This document shows, piece after piece, positions 1 through 6,793 of a stretch of DNA of 15,791 bases. Origin of the DNA: an uncultured bacterium (lineage in GTDB: Bacteria; Pseudomonadota; Alphaproteobacteria; SP197); the NCBI GenBank assembly GCA_938014945.1, contig CALLQH010000250.1, positions 1 through 15,791 of the forward strand, read 5' to 3'. The notes beneath the pieces are model-generated. The model saw nothing but the letters and a program-made list of their open reading frames with translations. It did not search any database and was not told the DNA's origin. A program made the position numbers and the translations under genes. How positions within the stretch are numbered: the first letter of the stretch is position 1; every line of letters begins with the position of its first letter.

Positions 1-18
1 CGGCGGTTCAAGGCAAGC

Positions 19-387
19 CTAGTCCTCGCGGCCCGCCGTGTCGCCCTCGGCGGAAGCGGCCTTCTTGGCGGCGGCCTTCTTGGCCGGCGCCTTTTTTGCG
101 GCAGCCTTCTTCGGAGCAGCCTTCTTGGTCGCAGCCTTCTTGGGCGCCGAGCCCTTCTCCAGCTCGGAGATTCGGGCGGCCAGCCGCTCGTTCTCCTGGC
201 GCGCAAGGGCAGCCATGTCGCGCACGACGTTGAATTCCTCGCGGCGGACCAGATCCATGCGCGCGAACATCGCCTCGAAATGCTGGCGCATGCGCGCCTC
301 GGCCTCTTCGCGCATGCCGCCGGCGGCCGACATGGCGCCCGACATCATGCGGGTGAGGTCATCGAAAAACTTGTTCTCGGTCTGCAT
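19..387 (-). CDS. ubiK: UbiK-family accessory factor (BMFP domain) with a Lys/Ala-rich tail
   Basis: The family (UbiK/YqiC, formerly DUF526/BMFP) is a small coiled-coil, membrane-fusogenic protein that assists the late aerobic ubiquinone-biosynthesis enzymes. Of the 122 residues, about 1-78 match it: an amphipathic start (N5-KFFDDLTRMMSGAM), then a charged helix with the conserved EFNVVRDMAALARQENERL stretch and a heptad-like end (AARISELE). Residues 81-111 are unlike the E. coli protein: six KKAAx-type units with Lys pairs at 83, 88, 93, 98, 103 and 108, resembling the C-terminal tail of histone H1 or bacterial KA-rich proteins, followed by an acidic end. The start is ATG with GGGGAG just upstream. 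The gene diverges from lgt across 116 bp. Family assignment is good; the ubiquinone role is by homology, and the tail's job is unknown (nucleic acid, ribosome or acidic lipid binding are guesses). Confidence 0.85.
   Translation of the reverse strand: MQTENKFFDDLTRMMSGAMSAAGGMREEAEARMRQHFEAMFARMDLVRREEFNVVRDMAALARQENERLAARISELEKGSAPKKAATKKAAPKKAAAKKAPAKKAAAKKAASAEGDTAGRED
59..148. repeat. Six-unit 15-bp tandem repeat inside the ubiK-like gene
   Basis: Read on the + strand, six consecutive 15-bp units begin with GCCTTCTT or GCCTTTTT (59, 74, 89, 104, 119, 134). On the coding strand each unit encodes a five-residue KKAAx-like motif. The units differ mainly at their last six bases, so this is a diverged in-frame tandem array that could change unit number without a frameshift. 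Confidence 0.85.
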
Positions 388-414
388 TGGGGTCTCCCCG
401 GGTCATGTCTCCTG

Positions 415-443
415 CATATGGCGTTGACGGGCGTCTCGCGCAA
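415..443 (-). promoter_or_regulatory. Weak candidate promoter for the ubiK-like gene
   Basis: Read on the minus strand, TTGCGC (443-438) is followed by a 17-base spacer and CATATG (420-415). This resembles a degenerate -35/-10 pair, and it lies 27 bp from the start codon. Three of six bases match at the -10, so this is only suggestive. TTGACG at 424-429 on the + strand faces lgt, but no -10 follows it at proper spacing. Confidence 0.2.
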
Positions 444-503
444 CGGTTGCCGGGGACGGGGGCCGCCCGTATGGTCGGCGACCGCAATTCCCCGGCCCAG
501 GCC

Positions 504-1394
504 ATGTTCGCGCTTGCCTTTCCCTCCATCGACCCGACGCTCGTCGAGATCGGCCCGTTCGCCATCCGCTGGTATGCCCTGGCCTATATCGGCGGCATCC
601 TGCTGGGCTGGCGTTATGCGCTCGTGCTGGCCCGCAGCTCGCCGGTCGCCTTCGAGCGCCGCGTGCTCGACGACTTCCTGCTCTGGGTGACGCTCGGCAT
701 CGTGCTCGGTGGGCGGCTGGGTTATGTGCTGTTCTACAAACCAGCCTATTTCCTTTCCCACCCGGCCGAGATCGTCTTCGTCTGGCAGGGCGGCATGTCG
801 TTCCACGGCGGCATGCTGGGTGTGGTCATCGCCATCATCCTGTTTGCCCGCCTTCGGCGGATTCCCCTGCTGGCCCTGGGCGACATCGTGGCCTGCGTCG
901 TGCCCATCGGGCTGTTCCTGGGGCGCATCGCAAACTTCATCAACGGCGAACTCTTCGGCCGCGTCACCGACGTGTCCTGGGGTTTCATCTTTCCCCGCGG
1001 CGGCGATCTGCCGCGCCACCCCAGCCAGCTCTACGAGGCCGCGCTCGAGGGCATCGTGCTGTTCTGCGTGCTGGCGCTGCTCTGGCGCTTTACCGGCCTG
1101 AAGCGGCGGCCCGGCGCGATCGGCGGTGTTTTCCTGGTCGGCTACGGCCTGTCGCGTTTCGTCGTGGAATTCGCCCGCGAACCCGATCCCTTCCTCGGCT
1201 ACCTGTTTGCCGGTGCGACCATGGGCCAGCTGCTCTCCGTGCCCATGATCGTGCTCGGGCTCTGCCTCATCGTCTGGGCGAGGCCCGTGCGCGAGGAAGC
1301 GGCAGCCCCGGCGGCTCCGACACCTGCGGCCGGCCAGAACAAGTCCAAGGCCTCGGCCCGGCGCCGGGCGAAGGGCAAGTCCGGCAGGCGATGA
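504..1394 (+). CDS. lgt: Prolipoprotein diacylglyceryl transferase
   Basis: Lgt transfers diacylglycerol from phosphatidylglycerol to the lipobox cysteine of prolipoproteins, the first lipoprotein-maturation step, in the inner membrane. The 296-residue polytopic protein shows FAIRWYALAYIGG near the N-terminus, GGMSFHGG with H101 (equivalent to E. coli H103), and the Lgt signature GRIANFINGELFGR at 140-153, including R141 and N144. HPSQLYEA follows. The ATG at 504 was chosen because MFALAFPSIDPTLVEIGP matches the usual N-terminus; ATG 471 or the frame's opening near 387 would add unrelated residues, though 504 has no clear ribosome binding site. The C-terminus past the last helix is a basic Ala/Lys/Arg-rich tail of about 30 residues. 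The stop overlaps the next gene as ATGA. Confidence 0.96.
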   Translation: MFALAFPSIDPTLVEIGPFAIRWYALAYIGGILLGWRYALVLARSSPVAFERRVLDDFLLWVTLGIVLGGRLGYVLFYKPAYFLSHPAEIVFVWQGGMSFHGGMLGVVIAIILFARLRRIPLLALGDIVACVVPIGLFLGRIANFINGELFGRVTDVSWGFIFPRGGDLPRHPSQLYEAALEGIVLFCVLALLWRFTGLKRRPGAIGGVFLVGYGLSRFVVEFAREPDPFLGYLFAGATMGQLLSVPMIVLGLCLIVWARPVREEAAAPAAPTPAAGQNKSKASARRRAKGKSGRR

Positions 1395-2476
1395 GCGCGC
1401 TCGACGAGGCGCTGGCCCGGCGCATCGCCCGCGAGGGGCCCATTTCCATCGATACCTTCATGGCCGCGGCTCTGACCGATCCCGAGCACGGCTACTACAC
1501 CACCCGCGATCCCCTGGGCGCTGCAGGCGATTTCACCACCGCCCCGGAAATCAGCCAGATGTTCGGCGAGCTGATCGGCCTGTGGCATGCCGCCTGCTGG
1601 TTCGCCGCGGGCCAGCCCGCCCGTCCCGTGCTGGCCGAACTGGGACCGGGCCGTGGCACCCTGATGGCCGATGCCCTGCGCGCCATCACGCGGGCCTGCG
1701 GCGGCGTCCAGCCCTTCCGCATCCACCTGGTGGAGGCGAGCCCCGTGCTGGCGGCGCGCCAGAGGGCCGCGCTCGATGGCCACGAGGTCACCTGGCACGC
1801 ATCGCTCGACGATCTGCCTGCCGACGGCCCGCTCTACCTGATCGCCAACGAGTTTCTCGACGCCCTGCCGATCCGCCAGTTCGTCGCCACGCCGACCGGC
1901 TGGCGCGAACGGCTGCTCGACTGGCGCGACGGCGGCCTCGTTCCGGTGATCGCGCCGAGCGAGACGCCTCTGCCCGCCATCGCCGCCGACCTGCCCGCGC
2001 AGGCCCCGCTCGGCCGTGTCGCCGAGCTTGCCCCGGCGCGCGAGGCCTGCACCGGCACCATCGCCCGGCGCATCGCCGCGCGCGGCGGTGCCGCTCTGCT
2101 GATCGATTTCACCGAACCCCGCCTGCCGCTTGCCGATACCCTGCAGGCGGTGCAGGGCCACGCCATGGTCGAACGTTTCGCCAATGCCGGCACGAGCGAT
2201 CTCACCAGCGCTGTCGATTTCGCACCGCTCGTGCGGGTGGCCGGGGCCGCAGGCCTGGCGGTCCACGGACCGGTGGGCCAGGGCGCCTTCCTCACCGAAC
2301 TCGGCATCGACCACCGCTGCGCCGCCCTGCAGCGTGCGGCGGGGCCGGAAGGCGCCGGCGCCATCGCCGAGGCGCGCGAGCGCCTTGTCGGCGGACACGC
2401 CATGGGCGAGGATTTCCGGGTCATGGCCATGCTTCCCACCGACCAGCCCCCGCCCGACGGCTTTGCGCCGCGATGA
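1391..2476 (+). CDS. MidA/NDUFAF7-type class I SAM-dependent methyltransferase
   Basis: This 361-residue protein belongs to the SAM-methyltransferase family (former DUF185) of mitochondrial NDUFAF7/MidA, which methylates an arginine of the complex I 49-kDa subunit during assembly. Visible features: N-terminal ISIDTFMAAALTDPEHGYYTTRDPLGAAGDFTTAPEIS-type region that is typical of the family; the SAM-binding loop LAELGPGRG at 81-89; an acidic strand end HLVEASP; and NEFLDALP at 153-160, the family's conserved post-strand motif. It starts at ATG 1391 inside the lgt stop (ATGA) and ends in an ATGA overlap with pgeF, so the three genes are probably translationally coupled. A role in NADH dehydrogenase assembly in this bacterium is inference; the substrate is not shown by the sequence. 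Confidence 0.9.
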   Translation: MSALDEALARRIAREGPISIDTFMAAALTDPEHGYYTTRDPLGAAGDFTTAPEISQMFGELIGLWHAACWFAAGQPARPVLAELGPGRGTLMADALRAITRACGGVQPFRIHLVEASPVLAARQRAALDGHEVTWHASLDDLPADGPLYLIANEFLDALPIRQFVATPTGWRERLLDWRDGGLVPVIAPSETPLPAIAADLPAQAPLGRVAELAPAREACTGTIARRIAARGGAALLIDFTEPRLPLADTLQAVQGHAMVERFANAGTSDLTSAVDFAPLVRVAGAAGLAVHGPVGQGAFLTELGIDHRCAALQRAAGPEGAGAIAEARERLVGGHAMGEDFRVMAMLPTDQPPPDGFAPR

Positions 2477-3237
2477 TCGCCGCGCCGCAGCTTGCCGGGC
2501 TGGATGCCGTCACCCACGGCTTCTTCGACCGCACGGGCGGCGTCAGCGGCGGGATTTATGCCTCCCTCAACACGGGCCTCGGCTCCAACGACAAGCGCGA
2601 GGACGTCCTCGAAAACCGCCGCCGCGTTGCCGGGACCATGGCCGTCGCGCCAGAGGCCCTGCTTACCCTCTACCAGGTCCACAGCCCGGACGTGATCCAT
2701 GTCCGCGCGCCCGGCGACAGCCAGGGCGTAAAGGCCGATGCCATGGTGACGACGACACCCGGCCTGGCCCTGGGCGTCCTCAGCGCCGATTGCGCGCCCG
2801 TGCTGTTTGCCGATGCCGATGCGGGCGTCATCGGCGCTGCCCACTCCGGCTGGGGCGGCGCCATTCGCGGCGTGCTGGAGGCCACGGTCGAGGCCATGGT
2901 CGGCCTGGGCGCGCGGCGCGAGGCGATTCGCGCCGTCATCGGCCCCTGCATCGCCCAGGCGAGCTACGAAGTCGGACCGGAATTCCTGGAGCGTTTCGTC
3001 ACGGCGGACGCGGCCAACGCGCGCCACTTCGTGCCGTCGTCGCGCCAGGGCCACCACATGTTCGACCTGCCGGGTTATGCCCTCATGCGCCTGCGCGCGG
3101 CGGGGCTTGCCGAACCGGTCTGGCTGGGGCTCGACACCTGCGCCGACGACGCCCGCTTCTTCAGCTACCGGCGCAGTGTGCTGCGCGCCGAGGGCGACTA
3201 CGGTCGACAGATATCAGCCATTGCCCTGCGCGGCTGA
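2473..3237 (+). CDS. pgeF: PgeF/YfiH multicopper-oxidase-fold protein (peptidoglycan editing factor)
   Basis: The family (former DUF152, RefSeq 'polyphenol oxidase family') has a zinc-type site and purine-nucleoside phosphorylase/adenosine deaminase activity; in E. coli the homologue limits misincorporation of L-Ser into the peptidoglycan stem. The 254-residue protein carries the three metal ligands at the usual positions: H70 (YQVHS), C107 (SADCAPV) and H124 (AAHSGWGG). THGFFDRTGGVSGG, SLNTGLG, GPCI and FFSYRR are further family motifs. The start at 2473 is set by the ATGA overlap with the upstream methyltransferase and the family N-terminus. The last 24 bp overlap the convergent nhaA gene. 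The exact cellular role here is by homology only. Confidence 0.94.
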   Translation: MIAAPQLAGLDAVTHGFFDRTGGVSGGIYASLNTGLGSNDKREDVLENRRRVAGTMAVAPEALLTLYQVHSPDVIHVRAPGDSQGVKADAMVTTTPGLALGVLSADCAPVLFADADAGVIGAAHSGWGGAIRGVLEATVEAMVGLGARREAIRAVIGPCIAQASYEVGPEFLERFVTADAANARHFVPSSRQGHHMFDLPGYALMRLRAAGLAEPVWLGLDTCADDARFFSYRRSVLRAEGDYGRQISAIALRG

Positions 3238-4404
3238 AGCCGTGGCCGGCGCGCCCCGGCTCAGCGCCCAGCGCAGGACGCCGTATCCCGCCAGGCCGGA
3301 GACCAGGGAACCGGCAAGCACGCCCAGCTTCACCATGGTGATGTATTCGGCGTTGTCGAAGGCAAGGCCGCCGATGAACAGGCTCATGGTGAAACCGACG
3401 CCCGTGAGCAGCGCGACGCCGTAGAACATCGCCAGGGTCGTGCCCTCCGGCTTGCGCGCCAGGCCGAGTCGGAAGGCAAGCCAGGTCATGCCGAAAACGC
3501 CGATCTGCTTGCCCAGGAACAGGCCCAGGGCGACACCCAGGGGGATCGAGGCGAACATCTGCCCGGCGCCGAAATCGGCCAGATGCACGCCAGCGTTGGC
3601 AAAGCCGAACACGGGCAGGATCATGAAGGCGACCCAGGGATGCAGCCGGTGCTCCAGATCGCGCAGGGGCGAATGGTCGCTGCCGGCCGCCGGCCTGATC
3701 GGAATGAAAAAGGCCAGGACGACACCAGCAAGGGTGGCATGGACGCCCGACTTCAGCACGCAGATCCACAGGAAGACGCCGACCAGGATGTAGGGCGCGA
3801 TCTTGCGCACGCCCGCGATGTTGAGCGCCGCCAGCCCGGCGATGGCGAGCGCCGCCAGGGCCAGCGAAATCCAGGACATATCGGCGGTGTAGAAGATGGC
3901 GATGATCAGGATGGCGCCCAGATCATCGATGATGGCGAGCGCGGAAAGGAACACCTTCAGCGCCACCGGCACGCGCGAGCCCAGCAGCATCAGGATGCCC
4001 AGGGCAAAGGCGATGTCGGTTGCGGCCGGCACCGCCCAGCCGCGCAGGGCGACGTCGTCGCCCATGTTGAACAGCACATAGATCAGCGCCGGACCGGCCA
4101 TGCCGCCGATGGCTGCCATGGCGGGCAGCACCGCCTGCTGGCGCGAGGCGAGTTCGCCCTCCAGCATCTCGCGCTTGAGCTCCAGGCCGACCAGAAAGAA
4201 GAACACCGCCATCAGGCCGTCGTTGATCCAAAGGATCAGCGGCTTGGCGATGCCGAAGTCGCCAACGGCCACCGAGACCGGCGTGGTGAGCAGAAGGTCG
4301 TAAAAGACCGCTGCAGGAGTATTGTCGATGATGAGCGCGGCGACCGCGGCAGCCATCAGAATGATACCGCCCGCACTTTCAAGCCGCAAAAACTCACGTA
4401 GCAT
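3214..4404 (-). CDS. nhaA: Na+/H+ antiporter NhaA
   Basis: NhaA exports Na+ (or Li+) in exchange for protons across the inner membrane, serving pH and sodium homeostasis. The 396-residue, roughly 12-helix protein aligns along its length with E. coli NhaA from memory: SAGGIILMAAA, WINDGLMAVFFFLVGLELKRE, GWAVPAATDIAFALG (D130, equivalent to D133), LAIIDDLGAI with the essential aspartate pair D160/D161 (E. coli D163/D164), VLKSGVHATLAGV, LHPWVAFMILPVFGFANAGV, GKQIGV and GVGFTMSLFI. I chose ATG at 4404, preceded by AAGGGAG eight bases upstream, rather than the start 33 bp further out. The gene overlaps the end of pgeF by 24 bp tail to tail and diverges from the Ca2+/Na+ antiporter gene. Possible control by Na+ or alkaline pH cannot be read from the sequence. 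Confidence 0.96.
   Translation of the reverse strand: MLREFLRLESAGGIILMAAAVAALIIDNTPAAVFYDLLLTTPVSVAVGDFGIAKPLILWINDGLMAVFFFLVGLELKREMLEGELASRQQAVLPAMAAIGGMAGPALIYVLFNMGDDVALRGWAVPAATDIAFALGILMLLGSRVPVALKVFLSALAIIDDLGAILIIAIFYTADMSWISLALAALAIAGLAALNIAGVRKIAPYILVGVFLWICVLKSGVHATLAGVVLAFFIPIRPAAGSDHSPLRDLEHRLHPWVAFMILPVFGFANAGVHLADFGAGQMFASIPLGVALGLFLGKQIGVFGMTWLAFRLGLARKPEGTTLAMFYGVALLTGVGFTMSLFIGGLAFDNAEYITMVKLGVLAGSLVSGLAGYGVLRWALSRGAPATASAAQGNG
3229..3244. terminator. Candidate hairpin across the pgeF stop codon
   Basis: CGCGGC (3229-3234), loop TGAA, GCCGTG (3239-3244): a six-pair stem with one G-T wobble that contains the pgeF TGA in its loop. No T-run follows, so if it terminates it would be non-canonical. 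It sits within and next to the convergent pgeF/nhaA overlap. Confidence 0.3.
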
Positions 4405-4478
4405 CGACGATTCTCCCTTCAAATCCGTCCCGGACACGCCAGTTAGTTAGGGTCTCGGGCGGCAGAGCACCATACATC
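4405..4478. promoter_or_regulatory. Shared divergent leader of nhaA and the Ca2+/Na+ antiporter
   Basis: These 74 bp must hold at least part of the initiation signals for both divergent transporters. I find no convincing -35/-10 pair. The only notable pattern is a short AGTTAGTTAGGG direct repeat (4441-4452), which is AT-richer than its surroundings. The nhaA Shine-Dalgarno lies at its left end; the antiporter has no clear one. Confidence 0.3.
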
Positions 4479-5405
4479 ATGTCCCTTTTTCTCGTTTTCC
4501 TCGGCTTGGCGCTCCTTTTTGGGGGCGGCGAGCTGCTGGTGCGCGGCAGCGTCGCCCTTGCGCGCAGGCTGGGGGTTTCGGAAATCGCCGTGGGTGTGGT
4601 CCTGGTTGGCTTCGGCACTTCGGCGCCCGAGCTGCTGGTCAGCGTCGAGTCGGCCATTCTCAATCACCCTGAACTGGCGCTCGGCAACGTGCTGGGCAGC
4701 AACATCGCCAACATCCTGCTGATCGTGGGCCTGGCCGCTGTCGTGATGCCCATCCGGCTGTCGGCCGGCGTTGGCTGGCGCGAAGCCGCAATCGTTCTGG
4801 TGGCGACCTGCATCGTCACCGGCCTTGCCCTGGCCGGTCCCCTGGGGCTGTGGCAGGGCGTCGTGATGCTTGCCGCCCTGCTGGGCTACCTGGTGTTCTG
4901 CTGGCGTCTGGCCGCGCCCGAGGGCGCCGAGATCGCCGAAGAGGAAGGGCCGCCGACCTCCACCGGCAAGGCCTGCGTGCTGGCCCTGGGCGGCCTTGCC
5001 CTGCTGGTGCTGGGTGCCGACCTGCTGGTCGAGGGCGCCATCGACATCGCCCGCGACTTCGGCGTCAGCGAAAGCACCATCGGCCTCACCATCGTCGCGG
5101 TCGGCAGTTCGCTGCCCGAGCTGGCCGCCTCCGTCGTCGCGGCCTTCCGCGGCCGTCCCTCGGTCGCCATCGGCAACGTGCTGGGCTCCAACCTCTTCAA
5201 CCTGCTGGGCGCACTGGGCATCGTCGCGGTCATCACGCCGGTCTCCACCGCCGGCGCCGATGTTCACTTCTCCCTGCTCGCCATGCTGGCGGTGACCGGC
5301 TGTTTCGTCGCGCTGATCGGCGCGCGCCATGTCGGGCGGTTGATCGGCGCGGTCTTCCTTGCGCTCTACGCAGGGTTCATCGTGCTCCATTTCGCGATCG
5401 CCTGA
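4479..5405 (+). CDS. YrbG-type Ca2+/Na+ antiporter (CaCA family)
   Basis: This is a 308-residue inner-membrane exchanger of the CaCA superfamily, closest in form to E. coli YrbG and archaeal NCX_Mj, which swap Ca2+ for Na+ (or H+). The two inverted alpha-repeats are plain: GFGTSAPELLVS at 44-55 with E51, and AVGSSLPELAAS with E214; each is followed by GNVLGSN (NIANILLIVG and NLFNLLGALG). These Glu residues are the ion-binding ligands in the family. An acidic loop (EGAEIAEEEG) separates the halves. About ten helices are expected. ATG 4479 is the natural start, immediately ahead of the first helix, although no strong ribosome binding site precedes it. It diverges from nhaA, so the two may jointly adjust Na+ gradients (inference). 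Confidence 0.92.
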   Translation: MSLFLVFLGLALLFGGGELLVRGSVALARRLGVSEIAVGVVLVGFGTSAPELLVSVESAILNHPELALGNVLGSNIANILLIVGLAAVVMPIRLSAGVGWREAAIVLVATCIVTGLALAGPLGLWQGVVMLAALLGYLVFCWRLAAPEGAEIAEEEGPPTSTGKACVLALGGLALLVLGADLLVEGAIDIARDFGVSESTIGLTIVAVGSSLPELAASVVAAFRGRPSVAIGNVLGSNLFNLLGALGIVAVITPVSTAGADVHFSLLAMLAVTGCFVALIGARHVGRLIGAVFLALYAGFIVLHFAIA

Positions 5406-5407
5406 AC

Positions 5408-5434
5408 CCGCGCAAACGTCTGGAGCGGGCGCGG
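5408..5434 (+). terminator. Candidate hairpin after the antiporter gene
   Basis: CCGCGC (5408-5413) pairs with GCGCGG (5429-5434) around a 15-base loop; an alternative CCCGC/GCGGG pairing overlaps it. It starts two bases after the stop codon, has no T-run, and sits before the next gene's ribosome binding site, so it may be a weak terminator or a leader structure. Confidence 0.25.
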
Positions 5435-5472
5435 CGCAGAGGGCAGGATGGTACCCCAACACGGAGACTGCC

Positions 5473-6624
5473 ATGCCCCTGCACTTTGCTCCCAAGGAAT
5501 ACAGCGACCGGGTGGCCAACACCTGCGCCGCACTCGGCAAGGCGGGGCTCGACGGCCTGCTCATGTTCCGCCAGGAGAGCATGTATTACCTCACCGGCTA
5601 CGACACCCAGGGCTTCGTCTATTTCCAGTGCCTGGTGATGACCGCCGACGGACGCACCGTGCTGCTGACCCGCTCGCCCGACATGCGCCAGGCGGCCTAT
5701 ACCTCCAACATCGAGGACGTGCGCATCTGGGTCGACCGCGACGGCGCCGATCCCTATGGCGAGCTGCGCGAGATCTGCCGCGAACTGGGCCTTGAAGGCA
5801 AACGTGTCGGCATCGAGCTGGAGGCCTATGGCCTGACCGGACGCAGCTGGGAGCGGCTGAAACCCGCGCTGGAGGATTTCTGCCGCCTGGAGGATGCCTC
5901 CGACCTCGTCTCCAACCTGCGTGTCGTCAAGAGCCCGGCCGAACTCGCCTTCATGAAAAACGCCGCCGAACTGGGCGATGCCGCCCATCGCGCGGGACGC
6001 GAGACCGCCGGCCCCGGCGTCTTCACCGGCGACGTGCTGGCGGCCATGCAGGGTGCTGTGTTTTCCGGCGACGGCGACTATCCCGCAACCCACTGGGTGA
6101 TCGGCTCGGGCCCCTCGGCCCTGCTGGTGCGCTACCACACCGGGCGTCATCACCTGGCCGCCCAGGACCAGCTCATGCTGGAGTACGCCTCGTCCTACCG
6201 CCACTACCACACCGCCCAGATGCTGACGGTGCTGATCGGCGACCCCGACGACGAGCACAAGGCCATGTACGAGGCCTGCCGCGAGGCCCTGGCCGCCTGC
6301 GAGGACACGGTGCGCCCCGGCGCCACCATGGGCGACGTCTTCGATGCCCATGCCCGCGTCATGGACGACCACGGCTTCCGCGACCACCGGCTGAATGCCT
6401 GCGGCTATTCCATGGGCTCGACCTTCCCGCCCAACTGGATGGACTGGCCCATGTTCTTCCACGGCAACCCCGTGGAAATCCGCCCCAACATGACGTTCTT
6501 CCTGCACATGATCCTCGCCAATTCCGACAACCAGCACGGCATGGCCCTGGGCCGCACCGTGGCGGTCACCACCACCGGCTGCGAGCCCCTGCACCGCGCG
6601 CCGCTCGATCTCTGCGTGCGCTGA
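5473..6624 (+). CDS. M24-fold hydrolase, creatinase/DoeA-like, metal ligands lost
   Basis: A 383-residue protein with the creatinase N-domain (about 1-150; MYYLTGYDTQGFVYFQCLVM) and pita-bread M24 C-domain (about 160-383). The family includes Xaa-Pro peptidases, creatinase, ectoine hydrolase DoeA and the DMSP lyase DddP. The catalytic-type His survives (RYHTG, H222), but by alignment to the M24 pattern the five metal ligands Asp-Asp-His-Glu-Glu are replaced by E237, A248, Y312, H345 and G360. A metal-independent creatinase-like C-N hydrolase is therefore more likely than an aminopeptidase. The start ATG 5473 has GGAG six bases upstream. No signal peptide is seen, so it should be cytoplasmic. 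The substrate is unknown; ectoine- or creatine-like compounds are guesses. It follows the antiporter gene and precedes a microprotein candidate. Confidence 0.82.
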   Translation: MPLHFAPKEYSDRVANTCAALGKAGLDGLLMFRQESMYYLTGYDTQGFVYFQCLVMTADGRTVLLTRSPDMRQAAYTSNIEDVRIWVDRDGADPYGELREICRELGLEGKRVGIELEAYGLTGRSWERLKPALEDFCRLEDASDLVSNLRVVKSPAELAFMKNAAELGDAAHRAGRETAGPGVFTGDVLAAMQGAVFSGDGDYPATHWVIGSGPSALLVRYHTGRHHLAAQDQLMLEYASSYRHYHTAQMLTVLIGDPDDEHKAMYEACREALAACEDTVRPGATMGDVFDAHARVMDDHGFRDHRLNACGYSMGSTFPPNWMDWPMFFHGNPVEIRPNMTFFLHMILANSDNQHGMALGRTVAVTTTGCEPLHRAPLDLCVR

Positions 6625-6649
6625 GCCGGGAAGCAGGAAAGGCGCCGCC

Positions 6650-6718
6650 TTGCCCTACATCATCATCTTCACGGTCCTGCTGCTGCTCGGCCTGATGGCA
6701 AGCTGCTTCATGATGTAG
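6650..6718 (+). CDS. Candidate 22-residue hydrophobic microprotein (TTG start)
   Basis: Twenty-six bases after the M24 gene, AGGAAAGG (6635-6642) is followed seven bases later by TTG and 21 more sense codons, ending in TAG. The peptide starts MPYIIIFTVLLLLG, has no charged residue, and forms one possible transmembrane segment. It ends LMASCFMM; MASC is a loose lipobox, so lipid modification or a bare membrane peptide are both possible. Codon choice (ATC, CTG, GGC) matches real genes nearby. I do not recognise it. It could be an unannotated membrane microprotein cotranscribed with the M24 gene, or chance. Confidence 0.4.
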   Translation: MPYIIIFTVLLLLGLMASCFMM

Positions 6719-6744
6719 CCTCGCGGCATATCGTCGCGCGGGCG

Positions 6745-6758
6745 CCTCTGCTAAGAGG
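6745..6758 (+). promoter_or_regulatory. Extended -10-like / dyad motif ahead of the MFS gene
   Basis: CCTCTGCTAAGAGG is a perfect dyad (CCTCT / AGAGG, loop GCTA) and also contains TGCTAAGAG, which looks like an extended -10 element (TGn followed by TAAGAG at 6752-6757). It lies 35 bp before the MFS start. A nearly identical motif precedes prs at 9573-9585. No good -35 is found here. Confidence 0.35.
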
Positions 6759-6793
6759 GTTGCCGCCCGCCGCCCCTCCTCCCCGGGTTGTCC

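Noticed and set aside
19..148. The Lys/Ala-rich stretch as a separate histone-like gene
   Set aside because: It is continuous and in frame with the BMFP domain, with no start codon or ribosome binding site of its own between them.
424..429. TTGACG as the -35 of an lgt promoter
   Set aside because: At 16-18 bases downstream only TTGCCG-like sequence is found, with no acceptable -10.
1199..2398. A 399-codon minus-strand frame opposite the methyltransferase gene
   Set aside because: Antisense shadow; the plus strand has the SAM-binding loop and NEFLDALP motif and is coupled to lgt and pgeF.
5377..6594. A 405-codon minus-strand frame opposite the M24 gene
   Set aside because: Shadow of the M24 coding strand; Gly/His/Val-rich with no motif.
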